This document shows, one piece after another, positions 6,556 to 15,638 of a stretch of DNA of 42,137 bases. The first letter of the stretch is position 1, and each line of letters begins with the position of its first letter. Source of the stretch: Plastoroseomonas hellenica (GTDB lineage Bacteria > Pseudomonadota > Alphaproteobacteria > Acetobacterales > Acetobacteraceae); NCBI RefSeq assembly GCF_018129085.1, contig NZ_JAAGBB010000048.1, positions 1 through 42,137 of the forward strand. Direction: 5' to 3'. The position numbers and the translations under genes were made by a program. The notes under the pieces were generated by a model. That model searched no databases. It was not told the origin of the DNA and was given only the letters and a program-made list of their open reading frames with translations.

Positions 6556-8166
6556 TCACCGCCCGGCGCGGCGGATGTTCCAGAACACCGGAATGCCGCT
6601 CGGGATCACGCCCTCCAGCTCGGCGCGATAGGCGATGGGCTGGCTGAACTGGCCCCAGATCACCGCCGGCACGATCTCATAGGCGATGGTCTGGATCTCG
6701 GCCGCGATGCGCCGCCTGTCCTCGACCGTCCCGGCCGCCGCGAACTGCTCCAGCAGCGGCGTCAGGCGCGGGTCGCAATGCCAGCCGGTGAAGTCCTGGC
6801 AATTGGTGCCGACGTAGAAATGCGTCAGCGGCGACGCCAGGTCGAAGCCCTGGGCATGCACGCCGAACAGCGACCAGGAGGCATCGCGCCGGGCACGGCG
6901 GGCGACCACCGTGCCCCAGTCCATCGCCTGCAGATCGACGGTGAAGCCGACCTCGCGCAGCCGGGCGGCTACCACCTCGCTGCCGATGCGCGGCGCGTCG
7001 ATATCGGTCGCCTGCATGATGACCACGGGCTCACCGCGGTAATTGGTCTGGCGCAGCGCCTCCCGCGCGCGGGCGACATCGGGATGGGCCGCGATCTCGC
7101 TGCCGGCCGTGGTCTCCAGCGCGCCGCCGCACATCCAGAAGCTGAGGCATTGCGGCAGCGAGAGGTCACCGGTCGCGCCCAGCGCCTGCGGGCCTTGCGA
7201 CTGGTCGATCGCCATCATCAGCACCCGGCGCACCGCCGGATCGGCGAAGGGTCCGGCCGCCGAGTTCACACGGACAAAGCCCTGCCACATGCTGGGGCCG
7301 GCGAGCGGCACCACGCGGACATTGCGGTTGCGCCGCAGCAGCGGCAGCAGGTCGAAGGCCGGCATCTCGATGAAGTCGATCTCACCGGTGGTCAGCGCAT
7401 TGGCCGCCGTCGCGGCATCGGGGATGACGCGCCAGGTCACGCGATCGACCTGCACGCGCTTGCCGCCGGCCAGGAAATCCGCCGGCTCCTCCCGCGGGCG
7501 ATAGGCACGGAAGCGGTCGAAGACCTGGGTGGCGCCGGAGACCGAGAGGTCGCGGCGGAAGACGAAGGGGCCGGAGCCGATCAGCTCGCTGTTCTGCTCA
7601 GTGCGCGGGCGCTGGGCCAGGCGCTCCGGCATGATCGCGGGCACCAGGGATGAGGGCTTGCCAAGCGCGTCCAGCACCAGGCCGAAGGGGCGGCTCAGCA
7701 CCAGGCGGAAGGTGCGGGCATCGACCGGCTCCAACGCAGCGGTCGCCGCCAGCAGGTGGCGGCCGAGCCCGTCGCCCGGGCCCCAGCGCCGGAGGCTCGC
7801 GACCACATCGGCCGCTGTCACCGGCTGGCCATCATGGAAGGTGAGGCCTTCGCGGAGCGTAAAGGTCCAGGTGAGACGGTCGTCGGAGGTCGTATAGCGC
7901 TCGACCATCTGCGGGCGGATATTGCCCTGGCCGTCCATGGCGAAGAGCGTGTCGAACACCATCAGCGCGAAGTTGCGCGTGATGTAGACCGTCGAGGCAT
8001 GTGGATCCATGATCCGCACATCGGCCTGCATCACCGCGGTGAGCTGGCTCGCGGGCTGCTGGCCGGCCGGGATCTGCGCCAGCGCGCCGAGCGCGGGCAA
8101 GGCGAGTGCAGCGGCCAAGGCCGCGCGCCGCGTCATGCGTCCGATCATTCTTCGAATGCCCCTCAT
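6556..8166 (-). CDS. ABC transporter substrate-binding protein, family 5 (dipeptide/oligopeptide type)
   Basis: A 536-residue periplasmic binding protein of the SBP_bac_5 class. The N-terminus has a Tat-like signal (MTRRAALAAALALPALGALA; alternative start 12 residues in). The mature part shows the class pattern: DPHASTVYITRNFALMVFDTL, LTWTFTLREGLTFHDGQPVTAADV, and the VRRVLMMAIDQS helix. These bind peptides, nickel, opines or other small solutes for an ABC importer. No permease or ATPase follows; the gene is the last of the minus-strand block. Its ATG overlaps the stop of the GMC oxidoreductase (ATGA at 8163-8166), so it is translationally coupled to catabolic enzymes, suggesting its ligand is a substrate of that pathway. 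Confidence 0.9.
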   Translation of the reverse strand: MRGIRRMIGRMTRRAALAAALALPALGALAQIPAGQQPASQLTAVMQADVRIMDPHASTVYITRNFALMVFDTLFAMDGQGNIRPQMVERYTTSDDRLTWTFTLREGLTFHDGQPVTAADVVASLRRWGPGDGLGRHLLAATAALEPVDARTFRLVLSRPFGLVLDALGKPSSLVPAIMPERLAQRPRTEQNSELIGSGPFVFRRDLSVSGATQVFDRFRAYRPREEPADFLAGGKRVQVDRVTWRVIPDAATAANALTTGEIDFIEMPAFDLLPLLRRNRNVRVVPLAGPSMWQGFVRVNSAAGPFADPAVRRVLMMAIDQSQGPQALGATGDLSLPQCLSFWMCGGALETTAGSEIAAHPDVARAREALRQTNYRGEPVVIMQATDIDAPRIGSEVVAARLREVGFTVDLQAMDWGTVVARRARRDASWSLFGVHAQGFDLASPLTHFYVGTNCQDFTGWHCDPRLTPLLEQFAAAGTVEDRRRIAAEIQTIAYEIVPAVIWGQFSQPIAYRAELEGVIPSGIPVFWNIRRAGR

Positions 8167-9767
8167 GCTTCGCTCAGGATGATATCCGCCGCCTTCTCGC
8201 CGATCATCAGCGCGGTGGCGTTGGTGTTGCCCGCGATGTGGCGCGGGAAGATGGAGATGTCGGCGACCCTGAGCGCTTCCGTGCCGCGCACCGCGAGGTC
8301 GGGTGCGACGACGGCGCCGGCATCGGCGCCCATGCGGCAGGTGCCGGCCGGGTGGTAGAAGGGGCGCGCGGCAGCCCGCAGATAAGCCAGGTCGGCGATG
8401 CGTGCCGAGCCCACCGGCGGCACGCCGACCAGCCGCTTCACCTTGTCCCCGAAGGGGGGCGTCGCCGCCATGCGGCGCACCCAGTCGAGGCCGCGCAGCA
8501 GCGTCTCGATATCCTCTGCGTCATCGAGCAGGCGGGGATGGATCGCGATCGGCGCCGCGGGATCGGCCGAACGCAGCGCGAGATGGCCGCGCGAGCGCGG
8601 ATGGTTCGCATTCATCAGAATGGTGACGAGGTTGTCGCGCGGAATGACGCGCTTGCCGTCCTTGAGCAGCGAGCCATAGGGGAAGAGGTGGAATTGAAGG
8701 TCGGGCTCCGCCGCCTCCGCATGGCTGCGGAAGAAGGCCAGCACCTGCGCGGTCGGCACGCCGAAGGGCGATGGCCGGCCCATCAGCCAGCGCGCGAATT
8801 GCCAGGCGGCGCGATGCGGGACACTGTCGGCATTGGCGGTCGGCACCGAGACCTCGGCCTGCACATAGAGGCCGGGATGCTCCATCAGATTGCGCCCGAC
8901 CTCCGGGCTGTCGATCACCGATGTGATGCCGTGGCGGCCGAGCTCCGCCGGGTCGCCGATGCCGGAGAGCATGAGCAGATGCGGCGAGTTGATGGCGCCC
9001 GCTGCCAGCACCACGCCGCGCCTGGCGCGGATCGCGAGCGGCGCTCCATTCCGCCGCGCCGCGAGACCGGTCGCGCGGCGGCCGTCGAAGGTGACGCGTT
9101 CCACCAGCACCCCGTCCAGCAAGCGGAGGTTCGGCCGGGAGAGGTGCGGACGGATGAAGGCGTCATAGGCCGAGTGGCGCAGCCCGTTCCGCGTGGAGCC
9201 CTGGTTCCAGGCGATGCCCTCATGGCTGGCGCCGTTCAGGTCTGCATTCGCCGGAATGCCGGCGGCGATGCCGCTGGCGATGAAATCGCCCGCGATCGGG
9301 TGCCTCCAGCCAAGCGCCGAGACGCGCTGGGGGCCGAGACCGCCGCGATGCGCGTTGTCCGGCGCATCCGCCGTTTCCAAGCGGCGGAACAGCGGCAGCA
9401 CGTCGCGCCACGCCCAGCCGGTGCAGCCCAGCGCGGCCCAGTTGTCGTAGTCCGCGGCGGCGCCGCGGATGAAGATCATACCGTTGATGGCCGAGGATCC
9501 GCCCGGCACGCGGCCGCGCGGCCAGAGCTCCGCCTGGCCATCGCGCGTCGGATCGGGCTCCGAGGTGTAGTTCCAGTCGTAGCGGGCATTGCCGATCGTG
9601 CGCATCAGCGCCGCGGGCAGCCGGGTGATGTTCAGCCGCTCCCGCTGGCCTGCCTCCACCAGCAGCACGGAGATCCCGGCGCGTTCCGAGAGGCGGGAGG
9701 CGAGGACGCAGCCGGCACTGCCGGCGCCCACGATGACGACATCAGCTTCGATAGTCTCGGGCGCCAT
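8163..9767 (-). CDS. GMC-family FAD oxidoreductase (choline/alcohol dehydrogenase type)
   Basis: A 534-residue glucose-methanol-choline oxidoreductase. It has the Rossmann FAD motif VVIVGAGSAGCVLASRL (residues ~10-26) and the second signature around RVPGGSSAINGMIFIRG. The C-terminal catalytic region holds HPAGTCRMG and PRHIAGNTNATALMIGEKAADII. The start at 9767 has GGAG seven bases upstream. The frame is open another 40 codons, but that part would lack a ribosome site and has shadow-like composition. These enzymes oxidise primary or secondary alcohols to aldehydes or ketones. It follows the SDR gene by 67 bases and overlaps the downstream binding protein by four. Substrate not predictable. 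Confidence 0.92.
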   Translation of the reverse strand: MAPETIEADVVIVGAGSAGCVLASRLSERAGISVLLVEAGQRERLNITRLPAALMRTIGNARYDWNYTSEPDPTRDGQAELWPRGRVPGGSSAINGMIFIRGAAADYDNWAALGCTGWAWRDVLPLFRRLETADAPDNAHRGGLGPQRVSALGWRHPIAGDFIASGIAAGIPANADLNGASHEGIAWNQGSTRNGLRHSAYDAFIRPHLSRPNLRLLDGVLVERVTFDGRRATGLAARRNGAPLAIRARRGVVLAAGAINSPHLLMLSGIGDPAELGRHGITSVIDSPEVGRNLMEHPGLYVQAEVSVPTANADSVPHRAAWQFARWLMGRPSPFGVPTAQVLAFFRSHAEAAEPDLQFHLFPYGSLLKDGKRVIPRDNLVTILMNANHPRSRGHLALRSADPAAPIAIHPRLLDDAEDIETLLRGLDWVRRMAATPPFGDKVKRLVGVPPVGSARIADLAYLRAAARPFYHPAGTCRMGADAGAVVAPDLAVRGTEALRVADISIFPRHIAGNTNATALMIGEKAADIILSEA

Positions 9768-9834
9768 GCGGTTCTCCGGGTGGGGACCTTCTGGCATGGC
9801 ATCGCCGGGACGGGAAGCAGCAGAGCGCGGCCGT

Positions 9835-10617
9835 TCAGGCCCCTTCGGCCGGATCATAGAGCACGCCGGCCGCGGCGAAGCCGCCATCGGCGTTCAGCAT
9901 ATGCCCGGCGATGAAGCCGCAATCATCGCCGCAGAGGAAGGCGACGGCGGCGGCGATATCGGCGGGGGTGCCGTAGCGCTTCACCGCCATGCGATTCAGG
10001 AAGGCGTCGCGCTGCCTCGGCCCATGCGCCGTGCGCGCGATCTGGGTCGGCCCCGGCGCCACGCCGTTCACCAGGATGCCGAGCGGGGCGAGTTCCACCG
10101 CCAGCACCTTGGTCAGCATCTCGATACCGCCCTTGCTGGCGCCATAGGCGGCACGCCCGGTACCGCCGAACTGGCCAGACACCGAGGAGATGGTGACGAT
10201 GCGCCCGCCGCGCTGCGCTTCGTCTCCCTGCGCCATGGCGCGCGCCGCCGCCTGGGCGGTGAGAAAGCAGCCGAAGAGGTTGGTCCGCACCACCCGTTCG
10301 AAAGCGGCGAAGGGCATCTCCAGCACCGGGGAGCGATCGGTGATGCCGGCATTGCAGACGGCGATGCGCAGCCGGCCGAAGCGCGACTCCGCCTCCGCGA
10401 CGGCAGCGGCGGCATCGGCTTCCTGGGTCACGTCCGTGCGAAAGGCCTGCGCCTGGCCGCCGGCCGCGCGGATGCCGGCGGCGATGCGCTCGGCGCCTTC
10501 CAGGTTGATGTCGGCGACCAGTACCGGCGCGCCATCCGACGCCAGGCGCTCGGCGATGCCGGCGCCGATGCCGGACCCGCCGCCGGTGACGAGCGCGGTG
10601 CGTCCCAGGAGCTTCAT
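9835..10617 (-). CDS. SDR-family NAD(P)-dependent oxidoreductase
   Basis: A 260-residue classical short-chain dehydrogenase. The cofactor glycine motif TGGGSGIG is at residues 11-18, CNAG at 88-91, the catalytic Ser in TISSVSGQ (~145), and the catalytic YGASK with Tyr158 and Lys162. Asp36 after the second strand (VADIN) suggests NAD preference. It catalyses hydroxyl/ketone interconversion on an unknown substrate. The start overlaps the stop of the cyclase gene (ATGA), so the two are translationally coupled. Confidence 0.93.
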   Translation of the reverse strand: MKLLGRTALVTGGGSGIGAGIAERLASDGAPVLVADINLEGAERIAAGIRAAGGQAQAFRTDVTQEADAAAAVAEAESRFGRLRIAVCNAGITDRSPVLEMPFAAFERVVRTNLFGCFLTAQAAARAMAQGDEAQRGGRIVTISSVSGQFGGTGRAAYGASKGGIEMLTKVLAVELAPLGILVNGVAPGPTQIARTAHGPRQRDAFLNRMAVKRYGTPADIAAAVAFLCGDDCGFIAGHMLNADGGFAAAGVLYDPAEGA

Positions 10618-11300
10618 GCCAGCGGCTCCGCCTCTTCGGAGACGATGACGCGGGCCGGCGCGCCATCGCTATCGGGGATCCTGATCGGCAGACCGATGAC
10701 CTGGTTCCGCGGCTGGGTGAGCGCGCCCATGTTGCAGAGGTACTCGAACATGATCACGCCCTGCTTCAGCAGATGGAAATGCGTCACGTGCTCAGGCAGC
10801 GGCGGACGCGCTTCCCCGGTCAGGAAGTAGCGGATGCAGCGATCCTGCGGGAAATCGAAGCCGACCGCCTTGATGCCGCGCTCCCGCAGCCAGATCGAGC
10901 CTTCCGCCGTCATCCAGGGGGAGTTCAGCCAGAATTCCGGCGTATCGATGGAAGCGCGCTCGTCCCAGCGGGTGCGGATCAGAGCGAAGTCGCCGGGCCG
11001 CAGATGCTGGCCGGCGGCGGCGAGCTGCTCACCGGGGATGGGCGAATTGGGCGGTACGTCGGAGACATCGATCACCGCACCCGGCCCGACCGTCATCTCC
11101 GGCGTGATGGCATCGGTGGTGAAGCCCTCCGGGTCCACATGGCGCGGGCTGTCCATATGGGTGAAGGCATGCAGGTTCCAGCCCGCCCAGGTGCCCTGCC
11201 CGGCGCCGCTGTCATGGCTCTTGAGCAGACGGCGCTCCACATCCTTCCAGCGGAAATGCCCGGTGCGGACAGGCGTCGACAGATCGATGAGGCGAGGCAT
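10614..11300 (-). CDS. cyclase family protein (kynurenine-formamidase-like metal hydrolase)
   Basis: A 228-residue member of the cyclase/KynB superfamily. The metal-binding motif appears as HAFTHMDSPRH (residues ~44-54), a variant of the usual HxGTHxDxPxH in which Gly is replaced by Phe. The later blocks IPGEQLAAA, FALIRTRWDE and GIKAVGFDFPQD are typical. Members hydrolyse N-formyl or cyclic amide/ester bonds, e.g. N-formylkynurenine or isatin. The ATG at 11300 has AAGGA six bases upstream; a TTG two codons earlier is less likely. It lies between a TTT receptor and the SDR in the minus-strand block. Family firm, substrate unknown. Confidence 0.88.
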   Translation of the reverse strand: MPRLIDLSTPVRTGHFRWKDVERRLLKSHDSGAGQGTWAGWNLHAFTHMDSPRHVDPEGFTTDAITPEMTVGPGAVIDVSDVPPNSPIPGEQLAAAGQHLRPGDFALIRTRWDERASIDTPEFWLNSPWMTAEGSIWLRERGIKAVGFDFPQDRCIRYFLTGEARPPLPEHVTHFHLLKQGVIMFEYLCNMGALTQPRNQVIGLPIRIPDSDGAPARVIVSEEAEPLA

Positions 11301-11318
11301 GGCCAATCCTTTTCGAGC

Positions 11319-12302
11319 TTACTGGTCGCGCCAGGGCCGCCGCTGCCAGAGCGTGCGCAGCGCCTCCGCCTCGCGGAAGACGAGGTCGCGCGTCTCCTGG
11401 GCGTTGCGGTAGCGGAGCGGGATGAAGAGGCGCTCCGCCTCCGCGATCCAGACCGGATCGCGCATGGTGGCGGCGAGCATCGCTTCCAGCCGCACCTGGA
11501 TGGCAGGCGGCGTGCCTCCGGGGACGACCAGGCTGCGCACCACGCCGGTGTCGATGGCATAGCCGCTCTCGCGGAAGGTCGGCACCTCCGGCGTCATCGC
11601 GAAGCGCTCGAGGCCGGCGGTGGCCAGCGGGCGCACCCGGCCCTCCCGGATCAGGCCGACGCTTTCGCCCATGTTCATGGAGGCGACCTGGATGTGGTTG
11701 CCGATCAGCGCAGTGATGGTCGGCGCCTGGCCCGCGAAGGGGATGTGGTTCAGACGGACATCCGCCGCCTGCTCCACCGCCATCATCAGCAGATGATCGT
11801 CGGAGCCGATGCCCGCGGTGCCGACCGCGACCTCGCCGGGTTTGCTGCGGGCATGGGCGATGAGGTCGGCGAGGGTACGGAAGGGGCTGTCGGGGGCGAC
11901 GTGGAAGCCGCTCGGGTCCTCGACGATGGTGCCGACATAACCGAGATCCTCCAGCTTATAGCGCGGCTGGCGCTCGATGGTGATGGTCTGCAGGCTTGGG
12001 GTGATGACGGTGCCCATGGTGTAGCCGTCGGGCGCCGCCTGCGCCGTCGCGGTATAGCCGATCTCCCCGCCCGCGCCGCCGCGGTTGATGACGACGAAGC
12101 GCGCGCCAGGCAGGTGCCGCTCGAAATGCGCCGTCATGGCGCGGATGTTCACATCGGTGCCGCCGCCCGGCGGGAAAGGGACGATGAGCTGGATCGGGCG
12201 CTCGCTGGGCCAGGTGCCCTGGGCGCGCGCGATACGCGGCGCGGCGAGTGCCGCGCCCAGCCCGGCGACCATCAGGTCGCGACGCGATGTCCTCATGCCC
12301 AT
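11319..12302 (-). CDS. TTT-family (Bug) substrate-binding protein 1
   Basis: A 327-residue periplasmic receptor of the tripartite tricarboxylate transporter family. The signal peptide has a Tat-type motif SRRDLMVAG. The mature start RPIQLIVPFPPGGGTD contains the ligand-loop glycines. The other family blocks are QAAPDGYTMG, the HIPFAGQAPTITALIG loop and the REGRVRPLATAG region. Bug proteins bind carboxylates and hand them to TctA/TctB. No TctA/TctB gene is near. It sits just upstream of the cyclase-SDR-GMC genes, so its ligand may enter that pathway. GAGGGG precedes the ATG; a second ATG two codons later is equally possible. Confidence 0.93.
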   Translation of the reverse strand: MGMRTSRRDLMVAGLGAALAAPRIARAQGTWPSERPIQLIVPFPPGGGTDVNIRAMTAHFERHLPGARFVVINRGGAGGEIGYTATAQAAPDGYTMGTVITPSLQTITIERQPRYKLEDLGYVGTIVEDPSGFHVAPDSPFRTLADLIAHARSKPGEVAVGTAGIGSDDHLLMMAVEQAADVRLNHIPFAGQAPTITALIGNHIQVASMNMGESVGLIREGRVRPLATAGLERFAMTPEVPTFRESGYAIDTGVVRSLVVPGGTPPAIQVRLEAMLAATMRDPVWIAEAERLFIPLRYRNAQETRDLVFREAEALRTLWQRRPWRDQ

Positions 12303-12331
12303 TTCCCCTCGCCGCAGCCTTCGTCATGAGG

Positions 12332-12341
12332 CTGTATACAG
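12332..12341. promoter_or_regulatory. CTGTATACAG palindrome upstream of TTT receptor 1
   Basis: A perfect 10-bp palindrome 30-40 bases upstream of the receptor start. It could be a GntR-type half-site pair, or its TATACA part could serve as a -10 element on the minus strand. Similar GTATAC centres occur at 16682-16701 and 25171-25178. Tentative. Confidence 0.3.
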
Positions 12342-12349
12342 AGACAGGC

Positions 12350-12410
12350 TAGAGCGTGATCGCCCGAGGTGGAAGCGCCGAACAGCGTGGCTCACGCGAT
12401 CAAGACAGAG
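12350..12410 (-). repeat. dispersed ~55-bp repeat, copy C (inverted orientation)
   Basis: The reverse complement of this stretch aligns with copies A (2301-2354) and B (26287-26342): the shared order is GATCGCGTGA, TTCGGCG, CCACCTC and GCGATCACGCTCTA. It lies in the gap between leuD-like and TTT receptor 1, and nothing else is seen in that gap. Confidence 0.65.
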
Positions 12411-12449
12411 TGCCGGTTCATGGCGTCGAGTGCGGCCAGCACTTCAACA

Positions 12450-13073
12450 TCATTGCACGCTGTCCCATGCCCAGGCCCGGGCGGCGCGGTCCCGCGCCTG
12501 CCAGGCCGCGATGTCACCCTGGCGCGTCATGGTCAGCGCGATGTCGTCCAGCCCCTGCAGCAGCGCGTCGCGGCGCCGGGTATCGATGGCGAAGGGCAGC
12601 TCCCGCCCTTCCGGCGTGGTGACGACCTGACGCTTCAGGTCGATGGTGGTCCGGCCCGCGCCCTGACTGCCCTCGGTCTCCTCGGCGATGCGGCGGACCT
12701 CCTCCTCCGGCAGGGCGATGGGCAGCAACCCGTTCTGGAAGCAGTTGGCGAAGAAGATGTCGCCGAAGGACGGCGCGATGACACAGCGGATGCCGGCACC
12801 CATCAGCGCCCAGACCGCGCCTTCGCGGGAGGAACCGCAGCCGAAATTCGGGCCGGCGAGCAGGATGGGGCTGTCGCGGTAGGCGGGCTTGTTCAGCACG
12901 AAATCCGGGTTGTCGCTGCCGTCCGGCAGCTTGCGGAGCTGCTCGAAGGCGAAGCCGCCGAGGCCGCTGCGGCCGGTGCCGACCAGGCGTTCGATGCGGA
13001 TGATCAGGTCGGTGTCGATATTGGCGCGCAGCAGCGGCGCGGCGGGGCCGGTGACGCCCTCGAACTTCTCCAT
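12450..13073 (-). CDS. isopropylmalate-dehydratase small-subunit paralogue (LeuD-like)
   Basis: A 207-residue swivelling-domain subunit of the aconitase superfamily. The signature is NFGCGSSREGAVWAL (residues 76-90), followed by CVIAPSFGDIFFANCFQNGLLPI. Canonical LeuD has His at the position occupied here by Gly85 (SREH to SREG). It also has a PKxFL segment where this protein reads IIRIERL, so the substrate pocket probably differs. The start codon shares one base with the stop of the large-subunit gene (TGATG), typical of a coupled heterodimer. No leuA or leuB is present. Leucine biosynthesis is possible, but a catabolic hydratase is at least as likely from context. Confidence 0.88.
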   Translation of the reverse strand: MEKFEGVTGPAAPLLRANIDTDLIIRIERLVGTGRSGLGGFAFEQLRKLPDGSDNPDFVLNKPAYRDSPILLAGPNFGCGSSREGAVWALMGAGIRCVIAPSFGDIFFANCFQNGLLPIALPEEEVRRIAEETEGSQGAGRTTIDLKRQVVTTPEGRELPFAIDTRRRDALLQGLDDIALTMTRQGDIAAWQARDRAARAWAWDSVQ

Positions 13074-14479
13074 CACGCCGCCTCCATCCGCCGTACATCG
13101 GTGATCGCACCGGTGACCGCCGCCGCCGCCGCCATGGCGGGACTCGCGAGGTGGGTACGGGCGCCCGGGCCCTGGCGGCCCACGAAGTTGCGGTTGCTGG
13201 TCGAGACGCAGCGCGCGCCCGGCGGCACCGCCTCCCCATTCGCGGCGACGCAGAGGGCGCAGCCGGGCTCCCGCCATTCGAAGCCGGAGGCGCGGAACAG
13301 CGCGTCCAGCCCCTCCGCCTCCGCATCGCGCTTGACGCGTTCGGAGCCCGGCACCACCCAGGCGGTGACATGCGGCGCGACGTGCCGGCCGCGCAGGATT
13401 CCGGCCGCGGCGCGGAGATCCTCGATCCGCGAATTGGTGCAGGAGCCGATGAACACCCAATCCACCTTGGTGCCCGCGATCGGTGCGCCGGGGCGGAGAT
13501 CCATGTAATCGAGCGCCGCGGTCCAGGCCGCGCGGCGCGCCGCATCCGGTGCGTCCGACGGATCGGGGATGACGCCGCCGACCGGCAGCACATGCTCCGG
13601 GCTGGTGCCCCAGGTGATCTGCGGCGCGATATCGGCGGCATCGATCAGGAGGTCGCGGTCGAAGCTTGCCCCCGCATCCGTCGGCAAGCCGCGCCAATGC
13701 GCGAGCGCCGCGTCCCAGGCGGCGCCTTTCGGCGCGAAGCGGCGGCCGGCGAGCCATTCGAAGGTGGTGTCATCGGCCGCGACCATTCCGGCCCGGGCGC
13801 CCATCTCGATCGAAAGGTTGCAGAGCGTCAAGCGGCCTTCCACCGAAAGCGCCCGCACCGCCGCCCCCGCATATTCAACGGCGTGGCCGGTGCCGGCGGC
13901 GGCGCCGAAGCGGCCGATCGCGTGCAGGATCATATCCTTGGGCGAAACGCCCTGCGGCAGCGTGCCCTCATAGCGGATGCGCAGGCGCTTCGGCTTGCGC
14001 TGCGGCAGGCACTGCGTCGCCAGCACGTGCTTGAGCTCGGAGGCGCCGATCCCGAAGGCATAGGCGCCCATGCCACCATTGGTGCAGGTGTGGCTGTCGC
14101 CGCAGACCAGCGTGGTGCCGGGCAGCACCACGCCAAGCTCCGGCCCCATCACATGCACTATGCCCTGCCCATCCTCGCCGAGGTCAAACAGCCGCACGCC
14201 AGTCTCCGCCGCGCGCTGGCGCAGCCCGGCAACCAGCCGCGCGCCGCCGGCGAAGGTCTCCGAGGTGCGCCCCGGCGCCGAGGAGACGGCATGGTCCGGC
14301 GTCGCGAAGACCAGCTCGGGATGCGCGAGCGGGTATCCCGCCTCCTTGATCTCGTTCAACGCGCGGGCGCCGGAGAGGTCGTGCAGCAGCACGCGGTCGA
14401 TATGCAGCAGCGACCAGCCGCCACCGAGATCGGCGACGACATGCGGATCCCAGATCTTGTCGAAAAGCGTCCTGGCCAT
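13073..14479 (-). CDS. isopropylmalate-dehydratase large-subunit paralogue (LeuC-like)
   Basis: A 468-residue aconitase-superfamily large subunit. The three cluster cysteines are in place: Cys347 in GSCTNSRIEDL, and Cys407 and Cys410 in EPGCALCVAANG. Positions match those in E. coli LeuC, confirming the start, which has GGAGG nine bases upstream. CGDSHTCT (around residue 126) is the active-site strand. Differences from canonical LeuC include ATPDHAVSS for the usual ATMDHNVST and CVAANG for CLAMN. It dehydrates or hydrates a malate-type substrate together with the adjacent small subunit. It is divergent from TTT receptor 2, which may supply the substrate. Confidence 0.9.
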   Translation of the reverse strand: MARTLFDKIWDPHVVADLGGGWSLLHIDRVLLHDLSGARALNEIKEAGYPLAHPELVFATPDHAVSSAPGRTSETFAGGARLVAGLRQRAAETGVRLFDLGEDGQGIVHVMGPELGVVLPGTTLVCGDSHTCTNGGMGAYAFGIGASELKHVLATQCLPQRKPKRLRIRYEGTLPQGVSPKDMILHAIGRFGAAAGTGHAVEYAGAAVRALSVEGRLTLCNLSIEMGARAGMVAADDTTFEWLAGRRFAPKGAAWDAALAHWRGLPTDAGASFDRDLLIDAADIAPQITWGTSPEHVLPVGGVIPDPSDAPDAARRAAWTAALDYMDLRPGAPIAGTKVDWVFIGSCTNSRIEDLRAAAGILRGRHVAPHVTAWVVPGSERVKRDAEAEGLDALFRASGFEWREPGCALCVAANGEAVPPGARCVSTSNRNFVGRQGPGARTHLASPAMAAAAAVTGAITDVRRMEAA

Positions 14480-14539
14480 GGGCCGTATCCTCCGGGTGCT
14501 TGACGCTGCCGGCGCCGCCACCCCACCGTTGCCGCCAAT

Positions 14540-14563
14540 AGGCAGGCACGCATCGCACTGCCT
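14540..14563. promoter_or_regulatory. inverted repeat in the leuC-like / TTT receptor 2 divergent promoter
   Basis: AGGCAG, 12 bases, CTGCCT lies near the middle of the 136-base divergent intergenic region. It is a plausible operator for a regulator controlling both directions. Short arms in GC-rich DNA make chance possible. Confidence 0.25.
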
Positions 14564-14615
14564 GCGCAGGCCGCGGTCAAGCCACCGGCTGAAGAAAAGC
14601 CCTCGGAGGAACGTC

Positions 14616-15581
14616 ATGACGCGCATCACACGCCGCGCCGCCATCCTTGCCGCTGCCGCACTCGTGCGCCCTGCTCTCGCCCAGGGCAGCTATCCCGACC
14701 GCCCGGTGCGGCTGATCGTTCCCTATTCCGCCGGCGGCGTCGCCGACACCATCGCGAGGGTGATGCAGCCCAAGATCGGCGAACATCTCGGCCAGGCCCT
14801 GATCGTCGAGAACCGCACCGGCGCTTCCGGTGCCATCGCCGCCGCGGCCGTCGCGCAGAGCCCGCCGGATGGCCACACGCTGATGCTGGAAGGCGCCACC
14901 TTCGCCACCCTGCCGCTGGTCAACCACAACCTGCCGGTCAATTACGAGACTGCCTTCATCCCGGTCGCTCAGGCGACCGCCCAGCCCTATTTCATCGCCG
15001 TCCGCCGCGATTTCCCGGCCGAGGACATCCGAGGCTTCATCGCCGAAGCCCGCCGGCGCCCCGGCGAGATCACCTATGGCACGCCCGGCGTCGCCCATAT
15101 CGGCCATTTCATGGGCGAGCTGCTGCAATCCAGCGCCAATATCCGGCTGGAGCACGTGCCGTTCCGCGGCGGCGCCGACGCGTCCCGTGAGGTCGGCGCC
15201 GGCCGCATCGATGCCGCGATCATCAGCCATTCTAGCCTGCTGCCGGCGCTGCAGGCCGGCCGCGCCCGGCTGGTCGCGGTGACCAGCGCCGAACGCCGCC
15301 CGCTGGCACCCGACGTCCCGGCGCTGGCCGAACTCTTCCCCGGCTACGACCTCGGCTCCTGGACCGGCGTCTTCGCACCCGCCGCGACGCCCGCGCCCAT
15401 CCTGCACCGCTTCACGGCCGCGCTGCATCACGCGATCAACGACGCCCAGACCCGCGAACGGCTGATCGCCGGCGGCAACGACCCTGTGATCTCCGACATG
15501 GAGCGCTACGCGGCGGTCATTCGCCGGGACCGCGACGTGGCGCGCCGGATCGTGGCCAATTCACCAAGCCTGCGGGGCTGA
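14616..15581 (+). CDS. TTT-family (Bug) substrate-binding protein 2
   Basis: A 321-residue periplasmic receptor. Signal peptide MTRITRRAAILAAAALVRPALA has a twin-arginine motif. The mature protein begins SYPDRPVRLIVPYSAGGVAD and carries VENRTGASG, QSPPDGHTLM, YGTPGVAHIGHF and VPFRGGADAS, the standard TTT blocks. GGAGGA five bases before the ATG fixes the start; the frame is open upstream, but that part is antisense to leuC-like. It is followed 57 bases later by another receptor of the same family. They are distant paralogues and probably bind different ligands. Confidence 0.94.
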   Translation: MTRITRRAAILAAAALVRPALAQGSYPDRPVRLIVPYSAGGVADTIARVMQPKIGEHLGQALIVENRTGASGAIAAAAVAQSPPDGHTLMLEGATFATLPLVNHNLPVNYETAFIPVAQATAQPYFIAVRRDFPAEDIRGFIAEARRRPGEITYGTPGVAHIGHFMGELLQSSANIRLEHVPFRGGADASREVGAGRIDAAIISHSSLLPALQAGRARLVAVTSAERRPLAPDVPALAELFPGYDLGSWTGVFAPAATPAPILHRFTAALHHAINDAQTRERLIAGGNDPVISDMERYAAVIRRDRDVARRIVANSPSLRG

Positions 15582-15638
15582 TGAGGTTCATGAGATCAAC
15601 GAGGGACGCGAAGGCGCCCCCTTTCGAGGGAGAACTTC

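Noticed and set aside
9768-9887. 40-codon extension at the GMC oxidoreductase N-terminus
   Set aside because: No ribosome site, overlap with the SDR gene end and non-family composition. GGAG precedes the ATG at 9767.
10773-12329. 518-codon plus-strand frame over the cyclase and TTT receptor 1
   Set aside because: Antisense shadow. The minus strand has signal peptide, family motifs and ribosome sites; this frame has none.
13074-13757. Upstream part of the long leuD frame
   Set aside because: It lies within leuC-like in another frame, and the translation is Arg/Gly-rich. The real LeuD begins at 13073 by homology and by coupling to leuC-like.
12450-14479. Plain annotation as the leucine biosynthesis leuCD operon
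   Set aside because: Not excluded, but the altered SREG motif, missing PKxFL segment, absence of leuA/leuB and the catabolic neighbours make a neutral paralogue label safer.
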